DNA from: Spirosoma fluviale | GTDB lineage: Bacteria; Bacteroidota; Bacteroidia; Cytophagales; Spirosomataceae | NCBI RefSeq assembly: GCF_900230225.1 | Contig: NZ_OCNH01000003.1 | Span: forward strand, 992,001-1,056,000 | Direction: 5' to 3' | DNA: 64,000 nt | In this document: positions 7,229 through 15,837 of the stretch, one piece after another | Numbering within the stretch: the stretch's first letter is position 1 | Layout: every line of letters starts with the position of its first letter | The notes under the pieces: model-generated | Seen by the model: only the letters and a program-made list of their open reading frames with translations | The model's database searches: none | Told to the model about the DNA's origin: nothing | Made by a program: the position numbers and the translations under genes

Positions 7229-9565
7229 ATGACATTCCATCTTCATCTTACCGGACAGGTACAGGGCGTGGGCTTTCGGCCATTCGTCTGGCAATTGGCG
7301 CGGTCGATGAAACTGAAAGGGTCCGTGAGCAATGGGGCTGATGGGGTGCATATTTATGTTAATGCCGATTTGGAAACGGCCAGAGTGCTCGCCCGTCGCG
7401 TTCAGGCCGAAGCACCCACGCTGGCCCGGATTCAATCGGTGGGGATTACCGAAGCCGACCCAATTGATTTTAGTGATTTCACAATTGTGGAAAGTCAGGC
7501 TAGCGGTCTGGCATCGCTGTTGTTAACGCCCGATCTGGCACTTTGCGATGCCTGCCGGGCGGAGATGGACGACCCGGCTAATCGGCGTTTTGGGTATGCG
7601 TTTACGACCTGTACGCACTGCGGTCCACGCTACTCCATACTTCATCAACTCCCGTACGACCGGCCCGCGACAACGATGGCTCCATTCGGCATGTGCGCCG
7701 ACTGCGAGCAGGAGTACCACGACCCATCCAACCGGCGGTTCTACTCACAGACGAATTCCTGTCCGAATTGTCCGGTCGAATTGAGCTTATTTCTGGGATC
7801 AGGACGTCTCTTGAGCCAGGATCAGTCTGAAATAATTCGACAAAGTATTGATGCGCTGACGGCTGGAAAAACGGTAGCTGTAAAGGGAATCGGCGGATTT
7901 TTGTTGTTGTGCGATGCAACAAATGCCGATGCCATCCATCAACTTCGTGAACGCAAGCATCGGCCATCCAAACCGCTGGCCGTCTTATACCCCAGCGTAA
8001 ACCAGCTACGGCAGGATTGCGATCTGGCTGACGACGAACTGGCTTTACTGACGAGTTCGGCAGCGCCTATTATCTTACTCAATAATCGGGTCACCCCACT
8101 CTCCGGGCTGGCTGTTGACCAACTGGCCCCCGGCTTAAACCAGTTGGGCGTCCTATTGCCTTATGCACCGTTGCTGGCGTTGCTGGCGGATGCGTTCGGC
8201 AAGCCACTTGTCGCCACCAGCGGAAATAGCAGCGGTTCGCCGATATGCTACACCAATGAACAGGCTTTGGCCCAACTGCCCGCCGTAGCTGATCTGTTAC
8301 TGGCCCACAACCGGGATATTGTGGTGCCGCAGGATGATTCGGTGATGCGTCTGTCACCAACCTACCGTCAGCCCATCGTCCTGCGTCGGTCGCGCGGGTT
8401 GGCACCGACGTTCATGCCAACGGGTTTCACTCATCCGAATGTCAACGTCCTCGCCCTCGGTGCATCGCTGAAAAGTACGTTTGCCTGGCAATTGCGGGGT
8501 AATACGTATGTTAGTCAGTACCTTGGCGATTTGGAGAGCTACGACACTCAGACAAATTTCCGCGCCACACTCGACCATTTTCTGGCCCTCTTCGACGCCA
8601 CGCCCGACGCCGTTCTGGCCGATCGGCACGAAGGGTACTTCTCCACCCAACTGGCCCACGAACTGGCCGCGATCTGGCGCGTTCCGCTCGTGTCTATTCA
8701 ACACCACGAAGCGCATCTGGCCGCCGTACTGGCTGAAAATGAGCTGTTAGGGCAGGTAGAGCCTGTTTTGGGAATCATCTGGGACGGAACCGGCTACGGA
8801 ACCGACGGGCAGATCTGGGGCGGTGAATTCATTACCTACGAAGATGGCGACTTTCAACGGATAGGTCATTTCGATTATTTCGACGCGCTTCTGGGTGATA
8901 AAATGCCCCGCGAGCCCCGGCTTTCGGCGCTTTCGCTGGCTTTTGACATACCGAGTGCCGATGAACTGCTACGGCCAAAATTCACCGAAAAAGAGTGGAA
9001 TCTTTATACGAAAGTAGGTGTCCGGAATAAACTGAAAACCAGTAGCGTAGGGCGGCTTTTCGATGGGGTAGCCGCTCTGTTAGGTCTGGCAGACACTGTT
9101 AGTTACGAAGGAGAAGCCGCCTTATTACTTGAAAACTGTGCTACCCGATACGTCCGAACGAACGGCTACACAATCGCGCAAAGTTACCTGCCCGAAACCC
9201 TGTCGACGAACCGCATTTCCACAAAAACCATCCTTGCGGGTGTAGTGCGTGACATTCTGGCTGGATACCCAATTGACCGGATTGCGGCTGCCTTTCATTA
9301 CACACTGGTGCAAGTAGTGGCGGCTGTAGCGCAACGAACGGGTGTCCGGCAACTGGCCTTTAGCGGGGGAGTCTTTCAAAACGGGTTGCTGGTCGACTGG
9401 TTGCGGCATGAACTCGAACCGGCGCATCAGCTCTACTTTCATCAACAGCTATCGCCCAACGACGAGTGCATTTCGTTCGGGCAGATCGCTCATTATTCAT
9501 TGTCCACAACAAACACAGTACACGTCAAAACCGAAACTGCTCATGTGCTTAGCCATTCCCGGTAA
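7229..9565 (+). CDS. hypF: Carbamoyltransferase HypF (hydrogenase maturation)
   Basis: HypF makes carbamoyl-AMP from carbamoyl phosphate and passes the carbamoyl group to the C-terminal cysteine of HypE, the source of the cyanide ligands. The 778-residue length is typical. An acylphosphatase domain comes first (LTGQVQGVGFRPFVW at about 7-21). Two zinc-finger-like motifs follow (CDAC...CTHCGPRYS and CADCEQEYHDPSNRRFYSQ...CPNC). A YrdC-like domain comes next, and then a Kae1-like domain with HEGYFST, QHHEAHLAAVLAE and GIIWDGTGYG. I chose ATG 7229 because the 25 codons upstream are made of repeat sequence. The end overlaps hypC by 23 bases. Confidence 0.95.
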   Translation: MTFHLHLTGQVQGVGFRPFVWQLARSMKLKGSVSNGADGVHIYVNADLETARVLARRVQAEAPTLARIQSVGITEADPIDFSDFTIVESQASGLASLLLTPDLALCDACRAEMDDPANRRFGYAFTTCTHCGPRYSILHQLPYDRPATTMAPFGMCADCEQEYHDPSNRRFYSQTNSCPNCPVELSLFLGSGRLLSQDQSEIIRQSIDALTAGKTVAVKGIGGFLLLCDATNADAIHQLRERKHRPSKPLAVLYPSVNQLRQDCDLADDELALLTSSAAPIILLNNRVTPLSGLAVDQLAPGLNQLGVLLPYAPLLALLADAFGKPLVATSGNSSGSPICYTNEQALAQLPAVADLLLAHNRDIVVPQDDSVMRLSPTYRQPIVLRRSRGLAPTFMPTGFTHPNVNVLALGASLKSTFAWQLRGNTYVSQYLGDLESYDTQTNFRATLDHFLALFDATPDAVLADRHEGYFSTQLAHELAAIWRVPLVSIQHHEAHLAAVLAENELLGQVEPVLGIIWDGTGYGTDGQIWGGEFITYEDGDFQRIGHFDYFDALLGDKMPREPRLSALSLAFDIPSADELLRPKFTEKEWNLYTKVGVRNKLKTSSVGRLFDGVAALLGLADTVSYEGEAALLLENCATRYVRTNGYTIAQSYLPETLSTNRISTKTILAGVVRDILAGYPIDRIAAAFHYTLVQVVAAVAQRTGVRQLAFSGGVFQNGLLVDWLRHELEPAHQLYFHQQLSPNDECISFGQIAHYSLSTTNTVHVKTETAHVLSHSR

Positions 9566-9818
9566 AATAAAATCCATCGAATACCAGTACGACGGGCTCG
9601 TTCGTATGGCCCGCGTGGCCTTTGGCGGTATCATAAAAGAAGCCAGTCTGGATATGGTTCCGCTGGCTAAAGAAGGTGATTACGTGCTCGTTCACGTGGG
9701 GGTCGCCATCAGTATTGTCGATGAAGAAGAGGCCGAGAAAACGTTTGCCTACCTCCGCGAGATTGGTGAACTGGATGAATTGACAGAAAGCAGCCAAATC
9801 GATCGTCACGCTCTATGA
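9543..9818 (+). CDS. hypC: Hydrogenase maturation chaperone HypC
   Basis: HypC is the small chaperone that carries the Fe(CN)2CO group with HypD and then binds the large subunit precursor. The 91-residue protein starts MCLAIPGK, with the essential Cys2 directly after the initiator Met. GGIIKEASLDMVP and GDYVLVHVGVAISIVDEEEAEKT follow, both typical of the HypC/HupF beta-barrel fold. The gene overlaps the end of hypF by 23 bases in another frame and the start of hypD by four bases (ATGA), so translation is probably coupled. Longer in-frame starts upstream lie inside hypF and lack the Cys2 feature. Confidence 0.95.
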   Translation: MCLAIPGKIKSIEYQYDGLVRMARVAFGGIIKEASLDMVPLAKEGDYVLVHVGVAISIVDEEEAEKTFAYLREIGELDELTESSQIDRHAL

Positions 9819-10951
9819 AACACCTCACCGAATACCGCGACCCCGAACTGGTAGAGCAGTATATTCAGGAACTGCATCGCACCGCCACCCGTCCCTGGAC
9901 GATCATGGAGGTGTGTGGCGGGCAAACGCATGGCCTGGTCAAAAATGGCATCCTGAACCTGCTGCCCGAGTTTGTTACGATGGTACACGGGCCGGGTTGT
10001 CCGGTCTGCGTGACACCCGTCAACCTGATCGATAAAGCGGTCTATCTGGCCGAAGAAAAAAACCCGGATCGCCGGCCGGTAATTCTCTGCTCGTTTGGCG
10101 ATATGATTCGGGTGCCGGGTTCCACAAAGAGTCTGCTCGACGCAAAAGCGGGTGGGGCCGACGTCCGGATTCTGTATTCTCCGTTGGAGGCCGTTCGGCT
10201 GGCGCGCGAAAACCCCGACCGTGAGGTGGTCTTTTTTGCGGTGGGCTTTGAAACAACGGCCCCGGCAAACGCACTTTCGGTGGTACAGGCGCAGAAGCTT
10301 GGTCTGAAAAACTTCTCGATACTGGCGTCGCATGTGTTGGTGCCTCCGGCTATGGAGGCTGTTATTCAGGACGATGACACAAGTATTCAGGGTTTTCTGG
10401 CCGCTGGCCACGTTTGTGCCATCATGGGAATCGACGCCTACGGCCCACTCGTTGAGCGGTACAAAATGCCGATGGTCGTGACCGGATTTGAGCCGGTCGA
10501 TCTGTTGCAGGGTATCCTGATGGTGGTTCGGCAACTGGAGCGGGGCGAGTACCGACTCGAAAACCAGTATGCCCGGGTGGTACGGCCGGAAGGAAACCCC
10601 GAAGCCCGGCGCATCATCGAACAGGTGTTCGAAACGGTCGACCGCGAGTGGCGGGGCATCGGTACCATTCCCGGTAGTGGCTGGGCCGTGCGTCCTGAAC
10701 TGGCCGCTTTCGATGCGGATCGTAAGTTTTCGGTATCCATCGCCAAAGCGCCCGAATGCCCCGATTGCATTGCCGGTCTGGTGCTAAAAGGCATTAAAAA
10801 GCCGAACGAATGCAGCCAGTTCGGACGTGCCTGCTCACCCGAGCGACCACTGGGCGCGCCAATGGTGTCGTCTGAGGGGGCTTGCGCAGCTTATTATCAT
10901 TTTGCGAATGTAGAGACGCAAGCCTTTGCGTCTCCTTTGCGTCAGCAATAG
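9815..10951 (+). CDS. hypD: Hydrogenase maturation scaffold HypD
   Basis: HypD is the redox-active scaffold that assembles Fe(CN)2CO with HypC and HypE. The conserved CGGQTHGL and HGPGCPVCVTP motifs are present, together with the C-terminal four-cysteine region for the [4Fe-4S] cluster (PECPDC...NECSQFGRACSPE). The 378-residue length is slightly above normal. The usual end GACAAYYHF is followed by a tail whose last 13 residues and stop codon are encoded by repeat copy B at 10910-11017. The insertion therefore seems to have replaced the original stop codon and lengthened the protein. The start overlaps the hypC stop by four bases. Confidence 0.95.
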   Translation: MKHLTEYRDPELVEQYIQELHRTATRPWTIMEVCGGQTHGLVKNGILNLLPEFVTMVHGPGCPVCVTPVNLIDKAVYLAEEKNPDRRPVILCSFGDMIRVPGSTKSLLDAKAGGADVRILYSPLEAVRLARENPDREVVFFAVGFETTAPANALSVVQAQKLGLKNFSILASHVLVPPAMEAVIQDDDTSIQGFLAAGHVCAIMGIDAYGPLVERYKMPMVVTGFEPVDLLQGILMVVRQLERGEYRLENQYARVVRPEGNPEARRIIEQVFETVDREWRGIGTIPGSGWAVRPELAAFDADRKFSVSIAKAPECPDCIAGLVLKGIKKPNECSQFGRACSPERPLGAPMVSSEGACAAYYHFANVETQAFASPLRQQ

Positions 10952-11017
10952 CCGTCAGGCTAAACGATTCAATAAAAAAAATATTCGGCCATAAGACGCA
11001 AGGGATTGCGTCTCTAC
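10910..11017 (+). repeat. GTAGAGACGCA repeat element, copy B, reaching into the 3' end of hypD
   Basis: The element is 108 bases long, begins GTAGAGACGCAA and ends TTGCGTCTCTAC, a perfect 12-base terminal inverted repeat. The left hairpin is GAGACGCAA with TTGCGTCTC and the right is AGACGCAA with TTGCGTCT. The middle holds GCGTCAGCAAT, as in copy A, plus an AT-rich stretch absent from copy A. Its first 42 bases are read as the end of hypD. hypE starts 14 bases after it. Confidence 0.82.
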
Positions 11018-11031
11018 AACGATTAACCATT

Positions 11032-12084
11032 ATGCAACTTCACTGCCCAATGCCGAAACTCGATTTCGACATTATTACGCTCGGCCATGGCAGCGGGGGT
11101 ATTCTGACCAATAAATTGCTCGAAGCGGGTGTGTTTGATCTGCTCAGTAATCCGCTGCTCGATACCCACCACGACGGTGCTTTGCTGAACCTGACGGGAC
11201 GCGTGGCCTTCACGACCGATAGCTACGTTATCTCACCCGTATTCTTTCCCGGCGGCAATATTGGCGAACTGGCCGTTAACGGTACCGTCAACGATTTGGC
11301 CATGTGTGGAGCCATTCCAAAATACCTGTCGCTTGGATTTATTCTGGAAGAAGGCCTGACAATGGCCGAGTTCTGGGATATTCTGGTCAGTATAAAAGGA
11401 GCCTCTGAACGGGCCGGTGTCCAAATCGTGACGGGCGATACCAAGGTAGTTGAACGCGGGAAAGGCGATAAAATCTTTATCAATACTTCCGGCATCGGCG
11501 AACTGCACCCCAGGGCCGACATCAGCATAAAAAACGTTAGGGCAGGAGATAAGGTGATTGTTAGCGGCAACATTGCCACGCATGGTATGGCCATTATGTC
11601 GGTGCGGGAAGGGCTGGAGTTTGAAACCACCCTGACCAGCGATACCGCTCCGCTGAATCATGCGGTTTTGGCGTTACTGGATGAATTTGGAAACGATATT
11701 CACCTTCTGCGCGACCCCACACGCGGGGGTGTGGCAACCGTCCTGAACGAAATTGCCCGCGACCGAAACGTTGGTGCAACCCGACTGGGAATTGACCTGA
11801 AACAAGCAGCCATTCCGGTCCTCGACGAAGTCGCCGGGGCCTGTGAACTGCTGGGTTTAGACCCACTTTACGTGGCCAACGAAGGTGTTTTTCTCGCGAT
11901 TGTTGCGCCGGAAGCAGCGGATGCCTTTGTCCGGAAACTACGAACACTCGATTATGGTCATTCGGCAGCGATTATCGGCGAAGTGGTAACTGAGCATCCT
12001 GGTCAGGTCGTGCTCACAAGCCGCATCGGCGGTCGCCGGGTGGTCAATATGCTGGTCGGCGAGCAATTGCCGCGAATCTGTTAA
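11032..12084 (+). CDS. hypE: Hydrogenase maturation dehydratase HypE
   Basis: HypE dehydrates its C-terminal S-carbamoyl cysteine to a thiocyanate with ATP and supplies the cyanide ligands. The roughly 350-residue protein has the PurM/SelD-like fold. The start region LGHGSGGILTNKLLEAG is typical, as are FTTDSYVISPVFFPGGNIGELAVNGTVNDLAMCGAIP (nucleotide and metal site, given here only in part), LLRDPTRGGVATVLNE and the ending PRIC with the catalytic terminal cysteine. I chose ATG 11032; ATG 11050 (MPKLDFD) is also possible. Starts further upstream lie in repeat copy B and can be discounted. Confidence 0.94.
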   Translation: MQLHCPMPKLDFDIITLGHGSGGILTNKLLEAGVFDLLSNPLLDTHHDGALLNLTGRVAFTTDSYVISPVFFPGGNIGELAVNGTVNDLAMCGAIPKYLSLGFILEEGLTMAEFWDILVSIKGASERAGVQIVTGDTKVVERGKGDKIFINTSGIGELHPRADISIKNVRAGDKVIVSGNIATHGMAIMSVREGLEFETTLTSDTAPLNHAVLALLDEFGNDIHLLRDPTRGGVATVLNEIARDRNVGATRLGIDLKQAAIPVLDEVAGACELLGLDPLYVANEGVFLAIVAPEAADAFVRKLRTLDYGHSAAIIGEVVTEHPGQVVLTSRIGGRRVVNMLVGEQLPRIC

Positions 12085-12088
12085 GTAT

Positions 12089-13231
12089 ATGCTACTGACT
12101 ACGCCCAATCTTACCCAGTCTTTACCCACACGTCCCCCGTTGGTGGAATTAAATACCGTTTTTCGGGGAAGTGCGGGCCATCCGTTTTTGGCTCCGCGTG
12201 GAGTATGGATAGTGGGGGGGCGGTTGATGGTGTCCGATACAGGTCAAAACCGTGTCTTCATCTGGAACCAGATACCCACAACGGAGTACGCTGAACCCGA
12301 TGTTATTCTGGGCCAGCTGGACACCCAGGAAACAGGCCGAAACTCGGGTGGCCATGTTGGTGGCGATACGCTGCAATATCCATCGGGGCTGTGGTCGGAT
12401 GGTGTGCAGCTCATCGTGGCCGATGCCTGGAATCACCGTGTTTTGATCTGGAACCACTTTCCAACACAGCATGGCCAACGCGCTGATATAGTGCTGGGCC
12501 AGGCTGATTTCAGCAGCAACCAGCCCAACGCCAAAGGCATCGGTGCTGCGCCCACCGAACGAACATTGAACTGGCCGTATGGCGTAACTTCCGACGGAGA
12601 GCGGCTCTGGATTGCCGATACGGGGAACCGGCGGGTACTATTTTACGATCACATCCCAACCGAGTCGTTTGCTTCGGCTACAGCCGTAATTGGCCAACCA
12701 GATTTTACGGAGCGGGATTACGATTCGGCTAACCCGATCTGGCCGTATTCCGTCAAGATTGGGCCGAAAGGGCAGATGGTCGTGGCTGATACCCAATATT
12801 ACCGGACGTTACTCTGGAACGACTGGCGAACGGCGCCCCATCAACCCGCCGATGTGCTGATTGGACAGGCTGATTTTGAGAGTAACGGCCAGAATCAATA
12901 CGGCTTATTCCCCGCTCAACGAACACTAAGCTGGACGTACGACGCGCATTTTTACGGAAACGGCCTATTAGTTGCCGACACGGGTAACAGCCGGGTTTTG
13001 TGGTTCGATACGGTACCGACTGAACACAATCAACCGGCCGATAACCTGATCGGTCACGCCAGCTTCGCTACGGGTAGTGAAAACGCCAACACCCGATTCG
13101 GCACGGATAAGCAGTTGTATTGGCCCTTCTCCATTAGCACCGATGGCAATCAACTGGTCATTGCCGATACCGGCAACCACCGTATTATCATTGGCAAGCT
13201 GCCAGTGCAGTCAACAGACCTTAAAAAGTAA
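12089..13231 (+). CDS. NHL-repeat beta-propeller protein of the hydrogenase cluster
   Basis: The 380-residue protein consists of about six propeller blades. Each contains an NRV(F/L)IWN-type strand, a P-T-E/Q turn and an ILGQxDF-type strand. Examples are NRVFIWNQIPT, NHRVLIWNHFPT, NRRVLFYDHIPT, YYRTLLWNDW, NSRVLWFDTVPT and NHRIIIG, joined by VADTGN-type loops. There is no signal peptide, so it should be cytoplasmic, like the hydrogenase. NHL proteins are recurrent partners of high-affinity-type hydrogenases, to my knowledge, with an unsettled role. A docking or assembly function is likely. It starts four bases after hypE and ends five bases before the nickel permease. Confidence 0.85.
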   Translation: MLLTTPNLTQSLPTRPPLVELNTVFRGSAGHPFLAPRGVWIVGGRLMVSDTGQNRVFIWNQIPTTEYAEPDVILGQLDTQETGRNSGGHVGGDTLQYPSGLWSDGVQLIVADAWNHRVLIWNHFPTQHGQRADIVLGQADFSSNQPNAKGIGAAPTERTLNWPYGVTSDGERLWIADTGNRRVLFYDHIPTESFASATAVIGQPDFTERDYDSANPIWPYSVKIGPKGQMVVADTQYYRTLLWNDWRTAPHQPADVLIGQADFESNGQNQYGLFPAQRTLSWTYDAHFYGNGLLVADTGNSRVLWFDTVPTEHNQPADNLIGHASFATGSENANTRFGTDKQLYWPFSISTDGNQLVIADTGNHRIIIGKLPVQSTDLKK

Positions 13232-13236
13232 CGGAT

Positions 13237-13863
13237 ATGCAAACGTTGTTTCCCCTTTTTCTGGCCTTAAGCGTTGGTTTTGCCCACGCCTTTGAAGCAG
13301 ATCATTTAGTGGCGGTCAGTAGCATTGTTACCCGGCGCAACAATATCCGGCTGGCGCTGAAGGATGGCGTTTTTTGGGGCTTGGGGCACACATCCACCAT
13401 TCTGCTCGTGGGCAGTGTTTTTATGCTGGGTAAGTTTGCCCTTCACGCGGGCGACTTTCGCTATCTGGAAGCGGGGGTAGGCGTCATGCTGGTTACGCTG
13501 GGTAGTCTGCGGCTCTATAAATTGATGGTATATCGAGAGCTGGCCATCACCCATACGCACGTTCACGAAGGTCACGCTCATAAACTAGCCTACGGAGTGG
13601 GCCTTGTCCACGGTCTGGCGGGGAGCGGTGCCCTTATCCTTTCTGTGCTAACCCAAATCAAAGAGACAGGGGCAGGTATGATCTACCTCGGGTTGTTTGG
13701 CATTGGGTCTATTGTGGGCATGATGGTAGCGGCTGGCGCATTCAGCGTACCGTTTTCTGTTCGCATGGCCACGAATCCATGGGTTCGCACTATGCTGGTT
13801 GTCGTATCATCGGTGGTTTGTATCGGCCTTGGTGCCACGGTTATTTATGAAAATGCAATGTAA
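13237..13863 (+). CDS. Nickel/cobalt-type permease of the NicO/HupE class
   Basis: This 208-residue membrane protein has about six hydrophobic segments. The first helix carries HAFEADH, matching the HX4DH metal-selectivity motif of NiCoT/NicO transporters. A His-rich loop (THTHVHEGHAH at about 108-118) precedes the next helix and is likely a metal-collecting loop. A second helix motif, GLVHGLAGSGAL, resembles the conserved HGLAGS motif of the family. Its place at the end of the hyp operon indicates nickel uptake for the hydrogenase. The small downstream gene overlaps its 3' end by 17 bases. The family is confident; nickel against cobalt is inferred from context. Confidence 0.85.
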   Translation: MQTLFPLFLALSVGFAHAFEADHLVAVSSIVTRRNNIRLALKDGVFWGLGHTSTILLVGSVFMLGKFALHAGDFRYLEAGVGVMLVTLGSLRLYKLMVYRELAITHTHVHEGHAHKLAYGVGLVHGLAGSGALILSVLTQIKETGAGMIYLGLFGIGSIVGMMVAAGAFSVPFSVRMATNPWVRTMLVVVSSVVCIGLGATVIYENAM

Positions 13864-14089
13864 TTACGACGAAACAGATTTTGTGCTCTACGCGCTGGCC
13901 GAAATGAAGATTCCAGTGCTGAATCATACGGGAAAGCACATTACCCTGGAGAATGGGTACCAGATCGAAGTGGAGAAGCGCGATTTATACCGATTAAGTG
14001 TCGACGGTTTTGTGATTTCACCATTCGATGACATGGGTGAACTTTGCCAGTTTATTCAACGGAATGGATCGCCCGAAGATGATGATTGA
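13847..14089 (+). CDS. Small protein of unknown function, overlapping both neighbours
   Basis: The protein is about 80 residues (MKMQCNYDETDFVLYALAE...) and is not a family I know. It is soluble and acidic at the end (GSPEDDD), with an alternating beta/alpha pattern. The start at 13847 lies within the last codons of the nickel permease (17-base overlap; ATG 13853 is an alternative), and its end overlaps the start of the nuclease-family gene. This packing implies translational coupling with both and supports it as a real gene. Codon choice looks like that of its neighbours. The function is unknown. Confidence 0.6.
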   Translation: MKMQCNYDETDFVLYALAEMKIPVLNHTGKHITLENGYQIEVEKRDLYRLSVDGFVISPFDDMGELCQFIQRNGSPEDDD

Positions 14090-14633
14090 TTTGTCGATTA
14101 TTGCTCTCTCGGAAAGCATTTCGAAGCCGGGAAATTATGCATTGATTCTGGAGGATGTTGTTGGTAAACGACGGATTCCGCTCATCATTGGCGCTTCGGA
14201 AGCGCAGGCCATTGCCGTAGCCATGGAGAAGATGCAACCCTTGCGACCCTTCACGCACGATCTGTTCTACCAGACGTTGAAACAGACGGGAGTTAGCATG
14301 AAAGAGGCCATTATTACCCGTGTGCAGGATGAGATTTTCTACGCCAACATCAGTCTCTTAACATCATCGGGAGAAAGCTTCACCCTGGATGCCCGCCCCT
14401 CAGATGCCATTGCGCTGGCCGTTCGCTTTAATTGTCCACTGCGTGCTACGGCTGAGGTTGTGGACGTGTCGGGCTATTTTGTCGATGATAAAACCCGCGA
14501 TAAAAAAGGGTCCTATGCCGAGTACACACTGGCTGAGCTGGAAGAACTACTGGCAAAAATCATAAAAAAAGAAGATTACGAAAGTGCCGCCCGCGTCCGG
14601 GATGCCATTGACCGGCGCATGGGCTTAAAATAG
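14079..14633 (+). CDS. Bifunctional nuclease family protein (DUF151) with C-terminal UVR motif
   Basis: The 184-residue protein has the DUF151/BFN fold. The signature segments are GKRRIPLIIGASEAQAIA, RPFTHDLFYQTL and LDARPSDAIALAVR, all close to the bifunctional nuclease family described from plants and found widely in bacteria. A UvrB/UvrC-type motif closes the protein (LAELEELLAKIIKKEDYE, then AARVRDAI). This arrangement is common in Bacteroidota. I chose ATG 14079 (MMIDLSII), which overlaps the previous stop by 11 bases. It is the last gene of the run, and its link to hydrogen metabolism is probably only positional. Confidence 0.85.
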   Translation: MMIDLSIIALSESISKPGNYALILEDVVGKRRIPLIIGASEAQAIAVAMEKMQPLRPFTHDLFYQTLKQTGVSMKEAIITRVQDEIFYANISLLTSSGESFTLDARPSDAIALAVRFNCPLRATAEVVDVSGYFVDDKTRDKKGSYAEYTLAELEELLAKIIKKEDYESAARVRDAIDRRMGLK

Positions 14634-14857
14634 CGTATTGTGTGTACGCTCACCCATGGCGGAACCATTCTATTAGCCGCTTACTAGATGATTAAGCTAT
14701 TAGTTTACTGTTTATTTATATTGCGCTCAGAATATACTAATTAGTTAGTCGGGATTATTTGGTAATTAGTGCGATATTATTATCTCTATTTGGTCGATAA
14801 ATAGTAGTGCATAGAGATACGGATAATAGAATCAGCTACCCAATATGCTATTCGTTT

Positions 14858-15763
14858 ATGAGCTCAGCCAGTCACTCTCGTTATAAAGATCCTCAGCACG
14901 CTACCGAGTTTAATGACCGGTGGGCGCGCCAGGTGCAGGACTCAAATGGGTTTTCATTTGAGTCGGTTACCGTGCTCACCACCTGGGGTAAAACCGTGGT
15001 GTGGATTCATACGCCAAAGCGACGGGTGTATGAAACGCTGGTATTCTTACCTGGTTTTAATACAAGTGCTTTAGTCTGGGTTATCAATGGTGGTCTGGCT
15101 GGTTTGAGGAAGAATTATCGACTTTGTCTGATCGAAATCAATGGACAGCCAGGTTTCAGTGACGGTTTGAGCCCGAGCCTTAATACCGACGAATACGGTA
15201 CCTGGGCACGGCAGGTATTAGAACAACTGGGCATTGCCCGCGTTACCCTGATTGCTCATGCACTGGGTGCGTTAATTAGCCTGAAGGTGTGCCGAATGGC
15301 TCCGCAACTGATAAAAAAGGCTATTTTAATTAATCCGGCAGGTATTCAACCACTTACGCTTTCCTTTTATTTACTGAGGTACTATTGGCTGGCTTCCCAT
15401 GCACCATCGTATGAATCGGTGCAATCGTTTTTACGGGAAGTCATTTTTAGTCCAGCCTATACAGAGTTACTCCCTGATCAGGAAAAACTATTGATCGATT
15501 TTCAGGTAGACGCTTTTTCTAATTTTCAACTTACTCCCTGGTGGCATCTTGCCTTGCCTAAAGAAGAGTTGCTGGCTATTCAGACTCCACTTTATATACT
15601 ACTGGGTGCTCAGGATAAACTATATCCTTACCAGGCTACATTAGAGCGTTCCATCCAGTACTTACCCTCTTTGGTAAGCGCAACTGTTTTGCCGGATTTG
15701 GGTCACGGTATTCAGACTTGCCCTTCAGTTCAGCCAAGTATAAAAGATCTGCTTTCATATTGA
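14858..15763 (+). CDS. Alpha/beta-hydrolase-fold protein with missing nucleophile
   Basis: The protein is about 301 residues with the order of an alpha/beta hydrolase: an oxyanion-type segment (FLPGFNTSALVW), a strand and dipeptide near ING, then the elbow TLIAHALGALISL. The normal GxSxG elbow reads A-H-A-L-G here, so the catalytic serine is replaced by alanine. The acidic residue (GAQDKLYPY) and the histidine (DLGHGIQ) are still there. It is either inactive, perhaps a binding protein, or uses another residue. The start at 14858 (MSSASHSRY) is preferred to the GTG at 14807. A 224-base gap separates it from the previous gene, so it is probably a separate unit. Confidence 0.75.
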   Translation: MSSASHSRYKDPQHATEFNDRWARQVQDSNGFSFESVTVLTTWGKTVVWIHTPKRRVYETLVFLPGFNTSALVWVINGGLAGLRKNYRLCLIEINGQPGFSDGLSPSLNTDEYGTWARQVLEQLGIARVTLIAHALGALISLKVCRMAPQLIKKAILINPAGIQPLTLSFYLLRYYWLASHAPSYESVQSFLREVIFSPAYTELLPDQEKLLIDFQVDAFSNFQLTPWWHLALPKEELLAIQTPLYILLGAQDKLYPYQATLERSIQYLPSLVSATVLPDLGHGIQTCPSVQPSIKDLLSY

Positions 15764-15772
15764 CCACAGCAC

Positions 15773-15821
15773 CTCTTCAAGCAAATTTTTCTCTTTACTT
15801 GAAGAGATACTGCTTTTTTTG
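15773..15821. terminator. Stem-loop with T-run after the hydrolase gene
   Basis: CTCTTCAAG at 15773-15781 pairs with CTTGAAGAG at 15798-15806. ATACTGCTTTTTTT follows, giving a classical rho-independent terminator for the + strand gene. It lies between convergent genes. Confidence 0.8.
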
Positions 15822-15837
15822 TTTGATAATCAGATTG

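Noticed and set aside
10882..11031. Upstream extension of hypE to 10882
   Set aside because: The extra codons come from the end of hypD and from repeat copy B. HypE family proteins start near 11032.
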